A stretch of DNA of 64,000 nt from Cinclus cinclus (taxonomy: Eukaryota > Chordata > Aves > Passeriformes > Cinclidae), in assembly GCF_963662255.1 (NCBI RefSeq), contig NC_085055.1:20632704-20696703 (forward strand), written 5' to 3'. Of this stretch, positions 11,161-21,840 are shown piece by piece; position 1 is the first letter of the stretch; each line of letters opens with the position of its first letter. Below the pieces are notes generated by a model that was given only the letters and a program-made list of their open reading frames with translations, did not search any database and was not told the origin of the DNA. The position numbers and the translations under genes were made by a program.

Positions 11161-11617
11161 GAATGTCAGCTCCCAAAATCCTCTACCTGGTGGTGGGGAG
11201 GGGGATTCAGCAGTGGGAATGGGAGCGGATGGAGAGGCAGCAGGGAATGCAAACCCTGCTGGCTGCAGGGAAGCCTGGCAGCAGGAAAAGAGGCTGCAGG
11301 GCCAGGGTGCAGATCCCAGACCCTGGGAGGGCTCCATGAGCAGGAACCACTCAGCTTTCCAAGTGGGTGCTGCCCTCGTTGCTGTACCTCTGCAGCATCA
11401 GGGAGCTTGAGGTGGAAGAACTGGGAACACCGGTGGCGATCCAGATCCTGAGCTGGGAGCGTGTTCTGGCTGGCGGGGACACACCTGGAGGCCTCGCAGG
11501 TGGATCTCTGCTCATCTTTGGGATGTTTTCTCTCACAAACGCTGCTGGCAAAAAAGTTGCCACACGAAGTCTGGGGCTGGGATGTGATCCAGGTTCAGGT
11601 GATACTCAGAAATGGGC
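11161..11617. other. Unique non-coding DNA, no gene seen
   Basis: GC-moderate unique sequence between the island and the next CR1. No motif cluster or repeat is recognised. Confidence 0.65.
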
Positions 11618-11823
11618 TTAGGTTCCAGCAGGGTGGATATTAGGAAAATTGCTTTGGTGAAAGGGCTGTCCAGCTCTGGCACAGCTGCCCACAGTGGTGA
11701 CAACATCCCTGGAGGGATTTAAAAGCTGTGTGGATGTGGCTTTGGGCACATGGGTCAGTGCTGGGGAACAGTTGGACTCAGTGGTCTGAGAAGGCTCTTT
11801 AATCCTAAATGATTCCACGATTC
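11618..11823 (+). mobile_element. CR1 LINE 3' fragment, second class
   Basis: Landmarks are GGGTGGATATTAGGAAAATT, CTGTGTGGATGTGGCTTTGG and GTTGGACTCAGTGGTCTGAG, ending AATGATTCCACGATTC. The 'GATGTGG...GTTGGACT' core separates it from the common class (core GGACAGGGCTTGGAGC). It is more diverged, so probably an older insertion. Confidence 0.88.
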
Positions 11824-12379
11824 AGGAGGGTGTGGGGTCTGGTGTGAGGCTGGTCCCAGGCTGAGTTTTCCACTGATGGCCTTGAGATAATATGGAATAC
11901 CAAGCAGGATGCACCAAATTACAGGCTATGCTTTCCTTTCTCCAGTGCTTGTTTCCTGGCTGGAGTAGAGCTCAGCTGCTGGTGCAGTCCTGGGGATCAA
12001 CCTCAGCATCCCATGAGGAGAACTGAGCCCATGGGGAGAATCCATCACTCAGGTCATCTAATAATTCCATGCAGAAAAGGGAAGGACTTTAGAAGCCCTG
12101 CTGAGTTTCTCCCCTTTTCCAAGGGATGGGAAGTGGATGTTTCCCAAGGGTGGGCAGAGCCCCTGGCCCAGGCTGATGCCAGGGTTTCCCCACTGGGAGA
12201 TGTTTGATATTACAAAAGCTCTTCTCTTCCCCAGGAGGGCTCCGATCTAGAAAAACAGAATAATTATGGAGTGACATGATGGAGGAAGAATGTGGAACAC
12301 AGAGCAATGATCAGTAAAACTTAAAAGCTTTGGAGGTGGAGTTCCAAGTGAGTTTCCTGAAGTTTGGATACATACCCAA
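11824..12379. other. Unique non-coding DNA, no gene seen
   Basis: Unique sequence with no recognisable gene, repeat or motif cluster. Confidence 0.65.
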
Positions 12380-12620
12380 ACTTCCTTGAACCTTTTGGGG
12401 CCTAATTAAATTCGAGGGGACTTATAAAAAAAACATGCACGGAAGAGAAAACTTTTTTGCTGCAAAAAAACTGCTTAATAAAACAGATTATGTGCAAAAT
12501 AGAAATCTGGGCCTTGTGAACGAACAGAAAAACGACACTAATGAGCAGAGTCTGAGTGTTAATGAATGGGATTAGCATTCCATTACCTGCAACTCTTATA
12601 AATAGACCCACCAATTTTAG
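12380..12620. promoter_or_regulatory. AT-rich island; candidate conserved element
   Basis: AT-rich, repeat-free sequence with several isolated CpGs (TTCGAGG, GCACGG, GAACGAAC, AACGACAC) in an otherwise CpG-poor setting. It also has CTAATGAG, GTTAATGAATGG and GGGATTAGC, which are homeodomain-type cores. Persistence of CpG together with lack of transposons suggests selective constraint, which is an inference. Confidence 0.28.
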
Positions 12621-13452
12621 GTTCCCTGTTCTTCAAAGAACCTGGTGTGATTTCTGGGTGTGTTTTCATGTAGTTATTTCTATTTTGTACAAGGATAAAC
12701 TGAGGCAGAAGCCAATCACTTGAACCACCCCTCAGGCAGGGGTGGAGATGAGAACATTGAGGTTTTATTCTTACAGGGTTTGAATTGGACTTTGGGCAGT
12801 CAGAACCCAGCAGTCACCATCCTGAGCTCTGTGTGTGGAGCAGCTCTTCCACCCCCCTGGAGACAGCACTGAGAAGGTGGCAGCTCCTGCAGGTATTCCC
12901 TACTGGATCCTGAGAGTTTTATTTCTCTCTGGGCCTTGTGTGGACTTTGGCACTTGGGAAATGCCCCAGAATGGGGATGGCCCTCATTCCCAGCAGGACT
13001 TTGTTCCTTCTGTGCAGCTGTTGGATGTGACAGCAAATGGTCCCACCAGCCTCAAGTGGGGACCAGAGTTTTGTTTCCCAAGCTCTGTTTTAAGAGATGG
13101 GGAGCCATCCCCCTCTTCCATCACCACATGATCCTCAGCCTGCCCACTGAAAGGCAGGAGTGGGTTCATTCTCATTTCCTTGCCCTTTTGAGCTCTTCTA
13201 GGAGCATTGCCATCCATGATGGAGAAGGATCCCAGTTAGAGCTGGGTAGGACTGAGAAGGATGGGCTGGTTTAATGGGAACATCAGGAAATAAGTGTTCA
13301 TGGATGTCCTTGTCACCTCCAGGGGCTGGAGAAGGAGATCACTGCCCTTCATTTCAGTTCTACAGAGTCTGATTTTGGGGAGAAAGGTGTAAAAGAGACC
13401 AAATGCTGCTGTGGGAGGGTTCAGAGGCTCTGCTGGTTCACACAGGATTCCT
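12621..13452. other. Unique non-coding DNA, no gene seen
   Basis: Unique sequence. Nothing recognised before the pyrimidine satellite begins. Confidence 0.65.
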
Positions 13453-13670
13453 CCTTTTCCTTTTCCTTTTCCTTTTCCTTTTCCTTTTCCTTTTCCTTTT
13501 CCTTTTCCTTTTCCTTTTCCTTTTCCTTTTCCTTTTCCTTTTCCTTTTCCTTTTCCTTTTCCTTTTCCTTTTCCTTTTCCTTTTCCTTTTCCTTTTCCTT
13601 TTCCTTTTCCTTTTCCTTTTCCTTTTCCTTTCCCTTTCCCTTTCCCTTTCCTTCCTTCCTTTTCCAGCCA
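13453..13670. repeat. (CCTTTT)29 pyrimidine satellite
   Basis: Twenty-nine perfect CCTTTT units (13453-13626), then a degenerate edge of CCCTTT and CCTT units to about 13670. Every base of the plus strand in the tract is C or T. Mirror-symmetric homopurine-homopyrimidine tracts of this length can form triplex (H-DNA). All six frames are open across it, which creates false Lys-Gly, Lys-Glu, Phe-Leu and Phe-Pro dipeptide reading frames. Confidence 0.97.
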
Positions 13671-15088
13671 AACACCTGGTGCAGTGATGGACACGTTCAA
13701 TGACATCCTGGAGAAGGAAGCTGGGCTGAGGCACCGTTCATAACTGGAAGGATGTCAAGAAGGAAGAACTGATGTGTTCAAACATATGGGCTGGGATTCC
13801 TCTCACCTCACCAGTCATGGCAAAACGAGGTGCATGCTCAGTTTTTAACTCTCTGCCTGGTCCATGCACAAGCAGGTTCCTTCCAGAAGGCCATTTTTTC
13901 CTGTCCCAAAGGGTGTCCATGATGGATGGGATCAGGAGTCCTCAAGAGATGTTGCCATCCTGGTGACAATGGAGAAAGGCAACTTTGAGACTAAATACCT
14001 GACTTTTAGTTGGGGCTGTTAACAGATACAAGCCCTCTTCTCTCCTGGAAAAAGCACAAATAACTGTAATTTCCCCAAATTTCTGACAGCGAGCCTTCAT
14101 TTTTTCAACAGACCCAGCTGGCAGAAAGAGTTGCTGCTCTGGGAGGTGAAGGGTGGTGCTTGTAAAGGGGAGTGAGGAGAAAGCAAGGAACTGCTGCTGG
14201 CTGCCTGACAGCAGCACTGCATCTTGATGGCCCTCCTTGGCTCCAGAGGCAAGGTCCAGACCTCTGGAATTGCTTTGTCCTGCATTGCAGACCAGGCTGA
14301 GGAAGGAGCTTTCCTTACATTTTCCATGCAATGGCTTTAGTCTTACCAAAAACCACTGGGATTTTGTCTGCTACGCCCTCAAATAACGCAGGCAAACATT
14401 AATGAGCCAAACATGGGTGGGCTGAAAACATGGAGGGCAGATTTTCCTGGAACAGATTTTAGGGAAGTCTTTCCCTGTCCATCTGCCTGATCCATGACTG
14501 CAGCTTTGCACAGCTACCTGTCCTATTTTTTTTCCTTCTTTTTATTCAGAGGAGAATGCGGATGTGTTGTGCATTAGCTCTTGATGCCTCTGGATTAACA
14601 GCAGCTTGCAGAGCCTGCAGCTGGGCTGGATGTGGAAGCAGCCACAGTTTTGGAGGGGCCCCGGGCTCTGCTCCCACGACACTGGGATGAAAGCAGCCCT
14701 TACTGGGAGGTGTCTCTTCTACAGGTTGGGGATCTCAGCAAGTGCTTGCTGAGGCTCTCACTTGGCTGTCTGGCTGTTTTCCCCTTCTATTTGGGAACAG
14801 ATGAGCAGGGAAAAAGCTCAGATGGCAATATTTTGCTGTCTTTTACTGCTGGAAGTGAGGATAAGCAGCTTTGAGCAGCCACATCTCTGCAGGCTCCTGA
14901 CAGGTTGTCCATGGACCATGGTCCGTGATGGTGCTCCTGGGAATGGGAAGGCTCTGATTCTACACGGGGAGGGGAAGCTCATCCTCCCCTTGCTTTCAAA
15001 CACGGATTTGGAAAGTCTCCTCTGTAAAGAAACAAGGAGTTCCTTGGCAGGACAAGGAGTGTCTATAAGCTGAAAGAAGGCAGGGATT
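13671..15088. other. Unique non-coding DNA, no gene seen
   Basis: Unique sequence. A short stretch at about 14370-14420 (AATAACGCAGG, CATTAATGAGCC) resembles the AT-rich islands elsewhere but is too short to list separately. Confidence 0.6.
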
Positions 15089-15311
15089 GCTGGGATATTG
15101 GGAAGAAATTCTTCCCTGGAGGGTGGCGAATCCCTGGCACAGGCTGCCCAGAGAAGCTGTGGCTGACCCTGGATCCCTGGAAGTTTCTGAGGCCAGGTTG
15201 GGTGGGGCTTGGAGCAACCTGGGCTGGTGGAAGGTGTCCTTGCCCATGTCAGGGGCTGGAACTGGATGGGCTTTAAAATCCCATCCAACCCAAAGCATTC
15301 CATGATTCCAT
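15089..15311 (+). mobile_element. CR1 LINE 3'-end fragment
   Basis: Common class. GGGATATTGGGAAGAAATTC is followed by GGCTGCCCAGAGAAGCTG, GGTGGGGCTTGGAGCAACC and a tail CATTCCATGATTCCATG. It is truncated at its 5' end just upstream of the GATATTGGGAAG motif, a frequent truncation point in this window (compare 17.3 and 52.2 kb). Confidence 0.92.
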
Positions 15312-15759
15312 GCCCTCATCCGGCTCCCAGACATTACCCTCAGGACAGCCTGCTAAGCTGATGGAGATGCATAAGGAGATGCAGGTCAGGAATTTGCAGC
15401 TCAGCAGCTCTCCCAGCTCATCTTGTCTGATTTGTAAATGTGTTTGAATTCAGACTTCCAAGCTGCCAGTCAGACCTGTCACCTTTGGACGCCTCTTTTT
15501 GTGCCAGCAGGGAGAGGCTGCTGTGTACCAGGCTGGGCAGCTCTGCTGGCACAGAATGGGGACCTGTTCCATATCCTAAACCCCCTACAGAGTCCTAAAA
15601 ACCCCCACAGAGGCTCAAAGCCCCTTTTGACTCAGAGCAAGCAGCATCTCCCCTCCTCAAAGAGAGCTGCAGCAGAATTGCAAATGCCCAACCCACCAGG
15701 ATTTCACTGCGTGTTCAGCAGACTTGCACAGGGCTTATTTTTTTTTTTTTTTTTTTACC
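15312..15759. other. Unique DNA ending in a poly(T) run
   Basis: Unique sequence with no gene. A T19 run spans 15738-15756, immediately before the GATA-motif island. Confidence 0.7.
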
Positions 15760-16260
15760 ACCTTAGGGGTTGAGGCAGCGCGGCAAGTCCAGTAATGAAC
15801 TGTTACTCTGGAAAATAAGGCTTTCATTAGGTTAGGATTCTGCCGGGGTGTCTGCGTTCCTCGATAATGAACCGTGATATTGTGTAAAGCCTCGGCGTGG
15901 AGCAGAGCTGAGCTTATCTCCTGCTATCATTTACCCACTTATCATGAGCACATGCCCGGTGCTGTCACAGGGGCACTGGGACCAGGGCTCCTTCTCTCTG
16001 AGAGGCTTTCTTGGGGTCAAACAATGGTTTGAAGCGTTGAGCCAAACCCTGCCTTCTCATTGCTGATGGCCTATAAACAAATGCTGATGTTTTCTCTGTT
16101 TTTTTTAGGTGTTCATTATTCATCACTCACAGGTCCTGCGATTGCAGTGCGTGTCTCCTCTGCTGTGAAAACATTAATAACTGCTTTGGTTAAGCACATT
16201 TATTTCACAAATACACAGAAAATTCTGCCCGGCTGGGATTAAAGCTCAGCCTTCCTTTGT
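15760..16260. promoter_or_regulatory. CpG-retaining island with clustered GATA-type sites
   Basis: Two sub-blocks (15770-15975 and 16030-16260), both repeat-free. The first has many CpGs for this window and three GATA-type words on the minus strand within 31 bp: CTTATC at 15913-15918, CTATC at 15924-15928 and CTTATC at 15938-15943. The second has TTCATTATTCATCACTCA and CATTAATAACTGC. A composite enhancer is the natural reading. No expression or conservation data support it. Confidence 0.33.
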
Positions 16261-17341
16261 AGGCGAGGCTTTCAGGGCATGTTTAACTAGGAGAAAGGAT
16301 TTGTTTTCCGTGGACCTACCCTTTCCCAAGCTCGAGGAGCCACGAGGCTGGTGGAGAGCAACAACTATCAAAACTTAGCCCAAGCAAGGCACAAACATAG
16401 GGATTTGGAGTTATTCCTGCCCTCTCTTAGGGTCTGGAGCAGCATCCTACATTTTTTCTGGATCTCCCCTTCCCTGGGATATGAGGTTGGAGGCAGCAGG
16501 ATCTGTGCCCTCATGGCTGGGGGCTCAGCCCCGTGGCTCTGCCTCCCCATCCCTGCATCCACCTGCTCCAGGCACCGCTCACCTCCACCAAGGACAAGGA
16601 GCAGTAAATCCCAGCAGCCTCTTAAAAAACATTTTAATTAAAAAAACGACATAACAGGAGCTTTAAAGGACATGAAAGACAACAGCTGTGGAGCTGCTCT
16701 CTGCTCCCCCTCCCCTGCCTCCCCCTCCTCTCTGCAGTGCTTTTCAGAGTGATTCTCATGTAAAGCTCCTTGGGATTCCTGCTTTCTGGCCTCCATCTGT
16801 GGCTTTGAGCACAGGCACCTCTGGGGTGGCAGGAGCTGGACACACGAGGGGACAGCCTGCCTCAGCCAGCCCAGAGCAGGCTGGAGCTGCAGAGCCCACG
16901 CTGACGTGGGGATGGGAGCATCAGGGAGGGCAAGGAGGATCTAAAGGTCCACTGCAGTCAGACCTGGCTTAGATGGGCTTGGGGCTCCAGCCCAGCCTGG
17001 AGCAAGACCAGAGCTGGTGGAGGAGATTTTCTTGGGGTCCAGCTGGAGATGTGACACATGGCCTGCAGGGCAGGGCTGTCCTTTGGATATGGCCAGCCAT
17101 CAAAACTGAGCCCAAAACGGTCCCAGCTCAGCTGGTCCACCCGACCTGGGGCCAGATGCTGATGTACCTAAGCCTGGACTTGCTGTTGGCTGGATGGGTG
17201 TTCCATGAAGCACTGTTGGCTGCCTGGATGTGCTGCCTTGGCACTGGAATGCCCTGGCACAGTGGCCACCATGGCTACCCCACCTAGGCTGAGCTGCTGA
17301 GGCCTGAGGTCTGCTACCAGTGACTCTTTTACCCTGTTTAC
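16261..17341. other. Unique non-coding DNA, no gene seen
   Basis: GC-richer unique sequence. Open frames of 96-104 codons occur on both strands without family resemblance. Confidence 0.65.
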
Positions 17342-17553
17342 ATGGGATATTGGGAAGGAATTGTTCCCTGTGAGGACGGTGAGGCCCTGGCACAGGGTGC
17401 CCAGAGAAGCTGTGGATGTCCCTGGATCCCTGGCAGTGTCCAAGGCCAGGCTGAACAGGGCTTGGAGCAACCTGTGATAGTGGAAAGTGTCCCTGCCCAT
17501 TGCAGGGGGTGGAATGGAATGGGCTTTAAAATCCAAAGCCATTCCATGATTTT
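17342..17553 (+). mobile_element. CR1 LINE 3'-end fragment
   Basis: It starts at GGGATATTGGGAAGGAATTG, passes GGTGCCCAGAGAAGCTGTGG and GAACAGGGCTTGGAGCAACC, and ends ATTCCATGATTTT. The segment just before the tail has lost part of the usual CCTTCCAACCCAAA stretch (AAAATCCAAAGCC). Confidence 0.92.
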
Positions 17554-19032
17554 AGTTAGAATCTATTTCCTGGGACCAACACTGAGAATTATAATCCAGA
17601 GCTGGGGACCTCCTCTTCCCAGGGGATCAACACATATGGAAGATATCCCCAAGACCACGGACCAGCCATTCCAGAGGGGTTTCCCAACTCTGTTGCTAGC
17701 ACTAATACATGGTTCAGGTAAAACACAATGTGGCATTAGCGATTACAGGGAATATTTGAATTTTTTAGGAAATCTGATGAGAAGGAGGAGCCCCTACACC
17801 ACGTTGAGGAGGAAAAGATGTTGCCATGTCCTGTCTTTAATGTGTTCACCCCCTCCCACGCCACATGTCCAACATCTCAGGCCTAAAATCATCAATCAAA
17901 CCAACAGAGTGAAGGCGGGAGCAGGGCCAAAGTCTTCCCACCGGGATTCTCCACGCTTTGCATTTTGCAAATGTAAAGCCCTCGCCGGTTCAGGGCTTCC
18001 AATTAGAGCTGGGCAAATGAAAACCTCAGCTCACTGCCCAATCCTCCACCAAAAATTCAAATAAGGAATGGTTTGGATCAGTGCAAAGTACAGACCATTG
18101 ATTTTTTTTTTCTCCTCCTCCCAAAATAAACCCTTCTCCTTCCCACCCTGATTAATTTTAGATCCCATGAAATGTTTTATTCAATTGCAGAATGAAATGT
18201 CATTTCAGAACATTAGCTGGAATAATATTCCTTTTTAAAAAGTGCCAGAGCAAAGAAGTTCAACTTTTAAGACCTTTCTTTTCCTCCCTGCATGGGTGTA
18301 GGAACAAATTTGTTTTCTGATGACAAAAATATAGGATTTTTAAACTTTTGGTGAGCACCCAGTGGGATTTTAAGCCCCTGGAGAAGGGATATGATGGAAC
18401 CCCAGTGGGGCTGATTTTGCTGGAAGCACAGGTTGGCCAAAATCATCTTCATTCCCCAGAGCTCTCTTCTACTTTCTCTGACTCTACTGACTGCTCTTTA
18501 ATCAACTATTTAAAACCCAGCTCCGAGACTTCCCATCAATTTCCAAATCTCTCAGACTTTGTGAAAAAAATCAAATAGATCAGGAAAAGGAGCACAGGGG
18601 GAAGCCACTGACTGGAATGAGCCAGACTGGAAGGGTGGGATGGGATGTTCCTGGCATGGGGGGATGAGAGAAGTTTGGGGAACGGGCAGTAAATTGATCT
18701 TCATGTGTTCTGGGGCCACGCTGCCGTTTCCAGCGTGGCTCTGACGAGCATCGCAGGCGGATCTGGAGGCAGGGTTCTGAGGGGATTAGGAAAGATTTAT
18801 TTTCCTTTTTTCTGGAGTGAGATGAAAGTGGGGAGGGGGAGGGAGAGGAGAGCAAGGAGTACTACAGAAAGGAACTCATTATTTTTTATCTTTTCCAATG
18901 ACCTTGTTTATTTTAGTCCTGCATGAAAGCAGCTTCTTTCCTTGAGAAAATTTGGAGATATCTGGAGACTGGGGTTAGTGAGAAAGGGAAAAAAGGGAAA
19001 AGGGAGCTGGGGAACTGAAGAAAATTAACAGA
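17554..19032. other. Unique DNA with an AT-rich patch
   Basis: No gene seen. The patch at 18090-18260 is AT-rich and includes TGATTAATTTTAG and GGAATAATATTCC (a perfect 13-bp near-palindrome around AATATT). It resembles the islands but is less distinct. Confidence 0.6.
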
Positions 19033-19072
19033 ATAAATGTAAACTGAGCTGGATAAATGTAAACTGAGCTGG
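19033..19072. repeat. Exact 20-bp tandem duplication
   Basis: The 20-mer ATAAATGTAAACTGAGCTGG is present twice head to tail with no mismatch (19033-19052 and 19053-19072), about 60 bp from a CR1 fragment. The lack of divergence implies a recent event. Confidence 0.95.
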
Positions 19073-19133
19073 AGAAATACCCACGTGGGCTTGGTGCTGT
19101 GATGAAATTCTGTGTCTAGGGGAAATGTTCCCC

Positions 19134-19395
19134 CTGTCCAAACTGGCCTTAGACACTTCCAGGGATCCAGGGGCAGCCACAGCTCCTCTGGGCAACCTGT
19201 GACAGGGCCTCCCTACCCTCACAGGGAAGCATTTCTTCATATATTTAACTTAAATGTTCCCTGTTTCTATTTGAACGTTGCTTCTTGTCCTGTGCCTAAA
19301 GATCCTGATAAAGAATCCCTCACTGTCCTCCCTGTAGCCACCTCAGGTCCTGGAAGGTGCTGGGAGGTCTCCACTTCTCCAGGCTGTCCAGAGCT
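19134..19395 (-). mobile_element. CR1 LINE fragment lacking its 3' tail
   Basis: The plus strand shows the reverse complement of CR1: CCTGTCCAAACTGGCCTTAG, then CACAGCTCCTCTGGGCAACC, CCCTCACAGGGAAGCATTTC and, further 5' in the element, CTTGTCCTGTGCCTAAAGAT. The final ~80 bases including the tail are absent, which is unusual because CR1 normally loses its 5' end. The loss must be post-insertional. Confidence 0.8.
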
Positions 19396-20169
19396 TGTGG
19401 GGAGCAGAGCCATCATCAGTGTGACTTCCCTGGCTCCTGCCCAAGATACAACTCCTGAAAGAATTCCCTCAGACCCATTACAAGAGGGATTTTGTTTGGT
19501 TTCCCTCTCTTTATTTCAGTGGGCTTTGATTCTGGCTGGGAAGTTGCAGAAGCTCATGGACATGTAGGAATCCCTCCTCAGCCTCCTGGACATTGGACAT
19601 TCCAATTCTTCCCTGGCACTGGACATTCCCATTGCTCAGGGTTTGAAATGCAGCACCCCATTCATTTAACACTGTTGGGGTATTTTTTTTAATTATTATT
19701 TTTTTATTTTTTTTTTCTTTGAGCACCCCGTTCTCCCATTCTCCTCTGCACTGGAATCATCCTCTGGAAGGAGGTGGCTGCACCACAGAGGGAATATCAG
19801 GAGAACTTGTGAGGATCCAAAAAGGACAAGCTCTGCCCCAGCTGCTGCTGCCTTTGAGCGGGGAGCAAAGCTCTCCAAATCCACAGGAGATGCCCCAGGA
19901 CCCTAATAACCCCTCATGGTCCCCATAGTCTCCAAACCAGCAACGTGTCCATGTCCAGCTAATCCTGAAGCTGCATTAAACCAGGGCCATTCCACCTCCA
20001 GCTCCTGGTGCTGAAAAAATCCATCCTGAAAAACTCCCAAAGTGTAAGGCCAGCTTGGCAAAAAGCCCCTGGAACAATGGGCAGTGGGCTAATTTTAGAT
20101 AAAACCAAGCTCTGCTTTAAACCCTCAGCTAGGGTTGGGCTCCCCCGGTTACTCCAGAAATACTCCTGA
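19396..20169. other. Unique DNA with T-rich patch
   Basis: No gene seen. A T-rich patch lies at 19682-19720 (TTTTTTTTAATTATTATTTT and onward). The rest is unique. Confidence 0.65.
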
Positions 20170-20300
20170 AAATTCTGCAAATGCTCAATTTGCATAGCTA
20201 TAAAGGATCATAAATAATTCGAGGTGCTGGGATTTAATTAGCTGACCTATACCAGGGAGGAATTTTGGCCTCATTTATGGAAATCAGACTCCTTCCAGAG
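20170..20300. promoter_or_regulatory. Short AT-rich island with octamer-like word
   Basis: It contains AATTTGCATAG (ATTTGCAT is the POU octamer in reverse orientation), CATAAATAATTCGAGG and GATTTAATTAGCTGAC within 80 bases. It is repeat-free. Candidate regulatory sequence on composition only. Confidence 0.27.
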
Positions 20301-21229
20301 GGAGCCCAGGGCATGAAGTGACCATGGAGTTGCTGTGGGAGCAGTCATGGAGAAGGAAGGGATGGGACCCAGCCCGAACTGCAGCTCCTCATCAGTTCAA
20401 GCACTAATCAAGGATAATTGAACTTAAGTGCAGCCTCTGGGAGATGTGTTTTCACGATGAGACATCCCAAGGAAGCCCATTTAGCAGCACGGTGATGTTG
20501 CCCAGGAAAGTCGTGGCCCTTGGGATGTGCTGAAGGCTCTGCTCTTCAAGCAGCAGAACCCTGATGCCTCCAAATATTGCCTTGCAAAGAGGATCCTGGC
20601 TCTTTATCCAGTGCAAATACCAGCCAGGCATGCCTGGGAAGCTCCAGCTAAACTCCAGAGGCTTCAGGTTGGCTTTGATAAGTGTTGTGTTCAGTGGGAA
20701 AGCTCCTTCTCTAGATTTAACCCTCAGACTTCAAAAGCAATAAGAAAAGAAAAATCCCATTTTTAAAAATTTTAACCCACTGCTCTGAGCTGCATCTGAA
20801 GCCAACTGAAGAGAAAAGGAGTGAGTAAAGGTTGGACTGTGGGGAGCAAAGGCAGGCAAGAGAAAAATGAGATGAAAAGGTCTTTGTAGTAAATGTGCTT
20901 CCACAGGAGAATTCCCAGTTGCTGGCCGGGGTCTTGTGTGATCCCTTGGATCCTCCTGGGCTGCCTCTGCTCACGGGGGCGTGCGGATAATCCCAACCCC
21001 TGCCCCAAACCACGGCAGCAGGGAGAGGCTTTTAAACCGATTTAACCCTGGCACAGGAGAAAACGCCTTTTTATTTCCAGGGGGAAACAGTGCCAAAGGG
21101 CTCCCCTGTGTTCCTGGGCAGATGCAGCCACCACTGCAGGTATTTTACCCTCGCTGAGGCAGGCAGGGCTGTGCCCAGGGCAGTGCCTGGCACTCCAGTG
21201 GGATCCCAGCACAGTATCCCACGTTCCAA
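20301..21229. other. Unique non-coding DNA, no gene seen
   Basis: Unique sequence. No recognisable gene or repeat. GC content rises between 20900 and 21230. Confidence 0.65.
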
Positions 21230-21840
21230 GCGGTGTCTAAGGCAGCAGGGCTATTATAAATAATTTATTCTCTGGGCAGAGGAGGGAGGAAAAGAGAGCG
21301 AGCTTTTAATTAAAATGATATCTTACAGATCAAATAAATATGAATAAGATGCCAAAAACAACTGTATAAATCCCAAACATTCTCCTGTGTTTTAATTATT
21401 TGTGTTGATAAAACAAGAGCGGAGGCATTTGGCTCTGCTTGGAGGCTGTGGAGGCGAAAGGTTACACTGGCATTTTTTATGTTCTGTGCAAAGAACAAAT
21501 GTTTCCGAAGCCCAGATCTGACAAACTATAATTCATATCAGGAATTAAATTGGAATTTAGAGAACAATTGTTAATATTTCAAAGTAATTGTTTAAGAAAT
21601 TATCATTTTGGTATCTGCCGCAAAAATAATTACCCACCACTAATTTTTCTTTTTCAAAGGCTGCTATTTGCTGGGATAATGTTGGAAAGATGAGGAGTTT
21701 GTGCTGGGAGCTATTTATGTAGTTCAAATGAGGAGATAAATAGGAAGGGACTTTCATGTTCCCAGGCAAATGAGTCTGACTAATGTACAGCTTCGAGCTC
21801 AAAAGTGGGCCTTAGATTTATTTGGATATTGGGGGAATTT
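21230..21840. promoter_or_regulatory. 600-bp AT-rich motif-dense island; candidate enhancer
   Basis: One of the longest uninterrupted AT-rich, repeat-free segments. It carries the palindrome TTTTAATTAAAA (21304-21315), the inverted SOX pair AACAATTGTT (21563-21572), AAAGTAATTGTTTAAG, and rare CpGs (GAGCGAGC, GGCGAAAGG, TTTCCGAAG, CTGCCGC, TTCGAGC). That combination resembles known deeply conserved developmental enhancers. Conservation across birds and mammals is the decisive test. Confidence 0.4.

Noticed and set aside
13236..13743. Lys-Gly, Lys-Glu, Phe-Leu and Phe-Pro repeat 'proteins'
   Set aside because: All six frames are open because the CCTTTT unit contains no stop in any frame; the signal is the satellite, not a gene.
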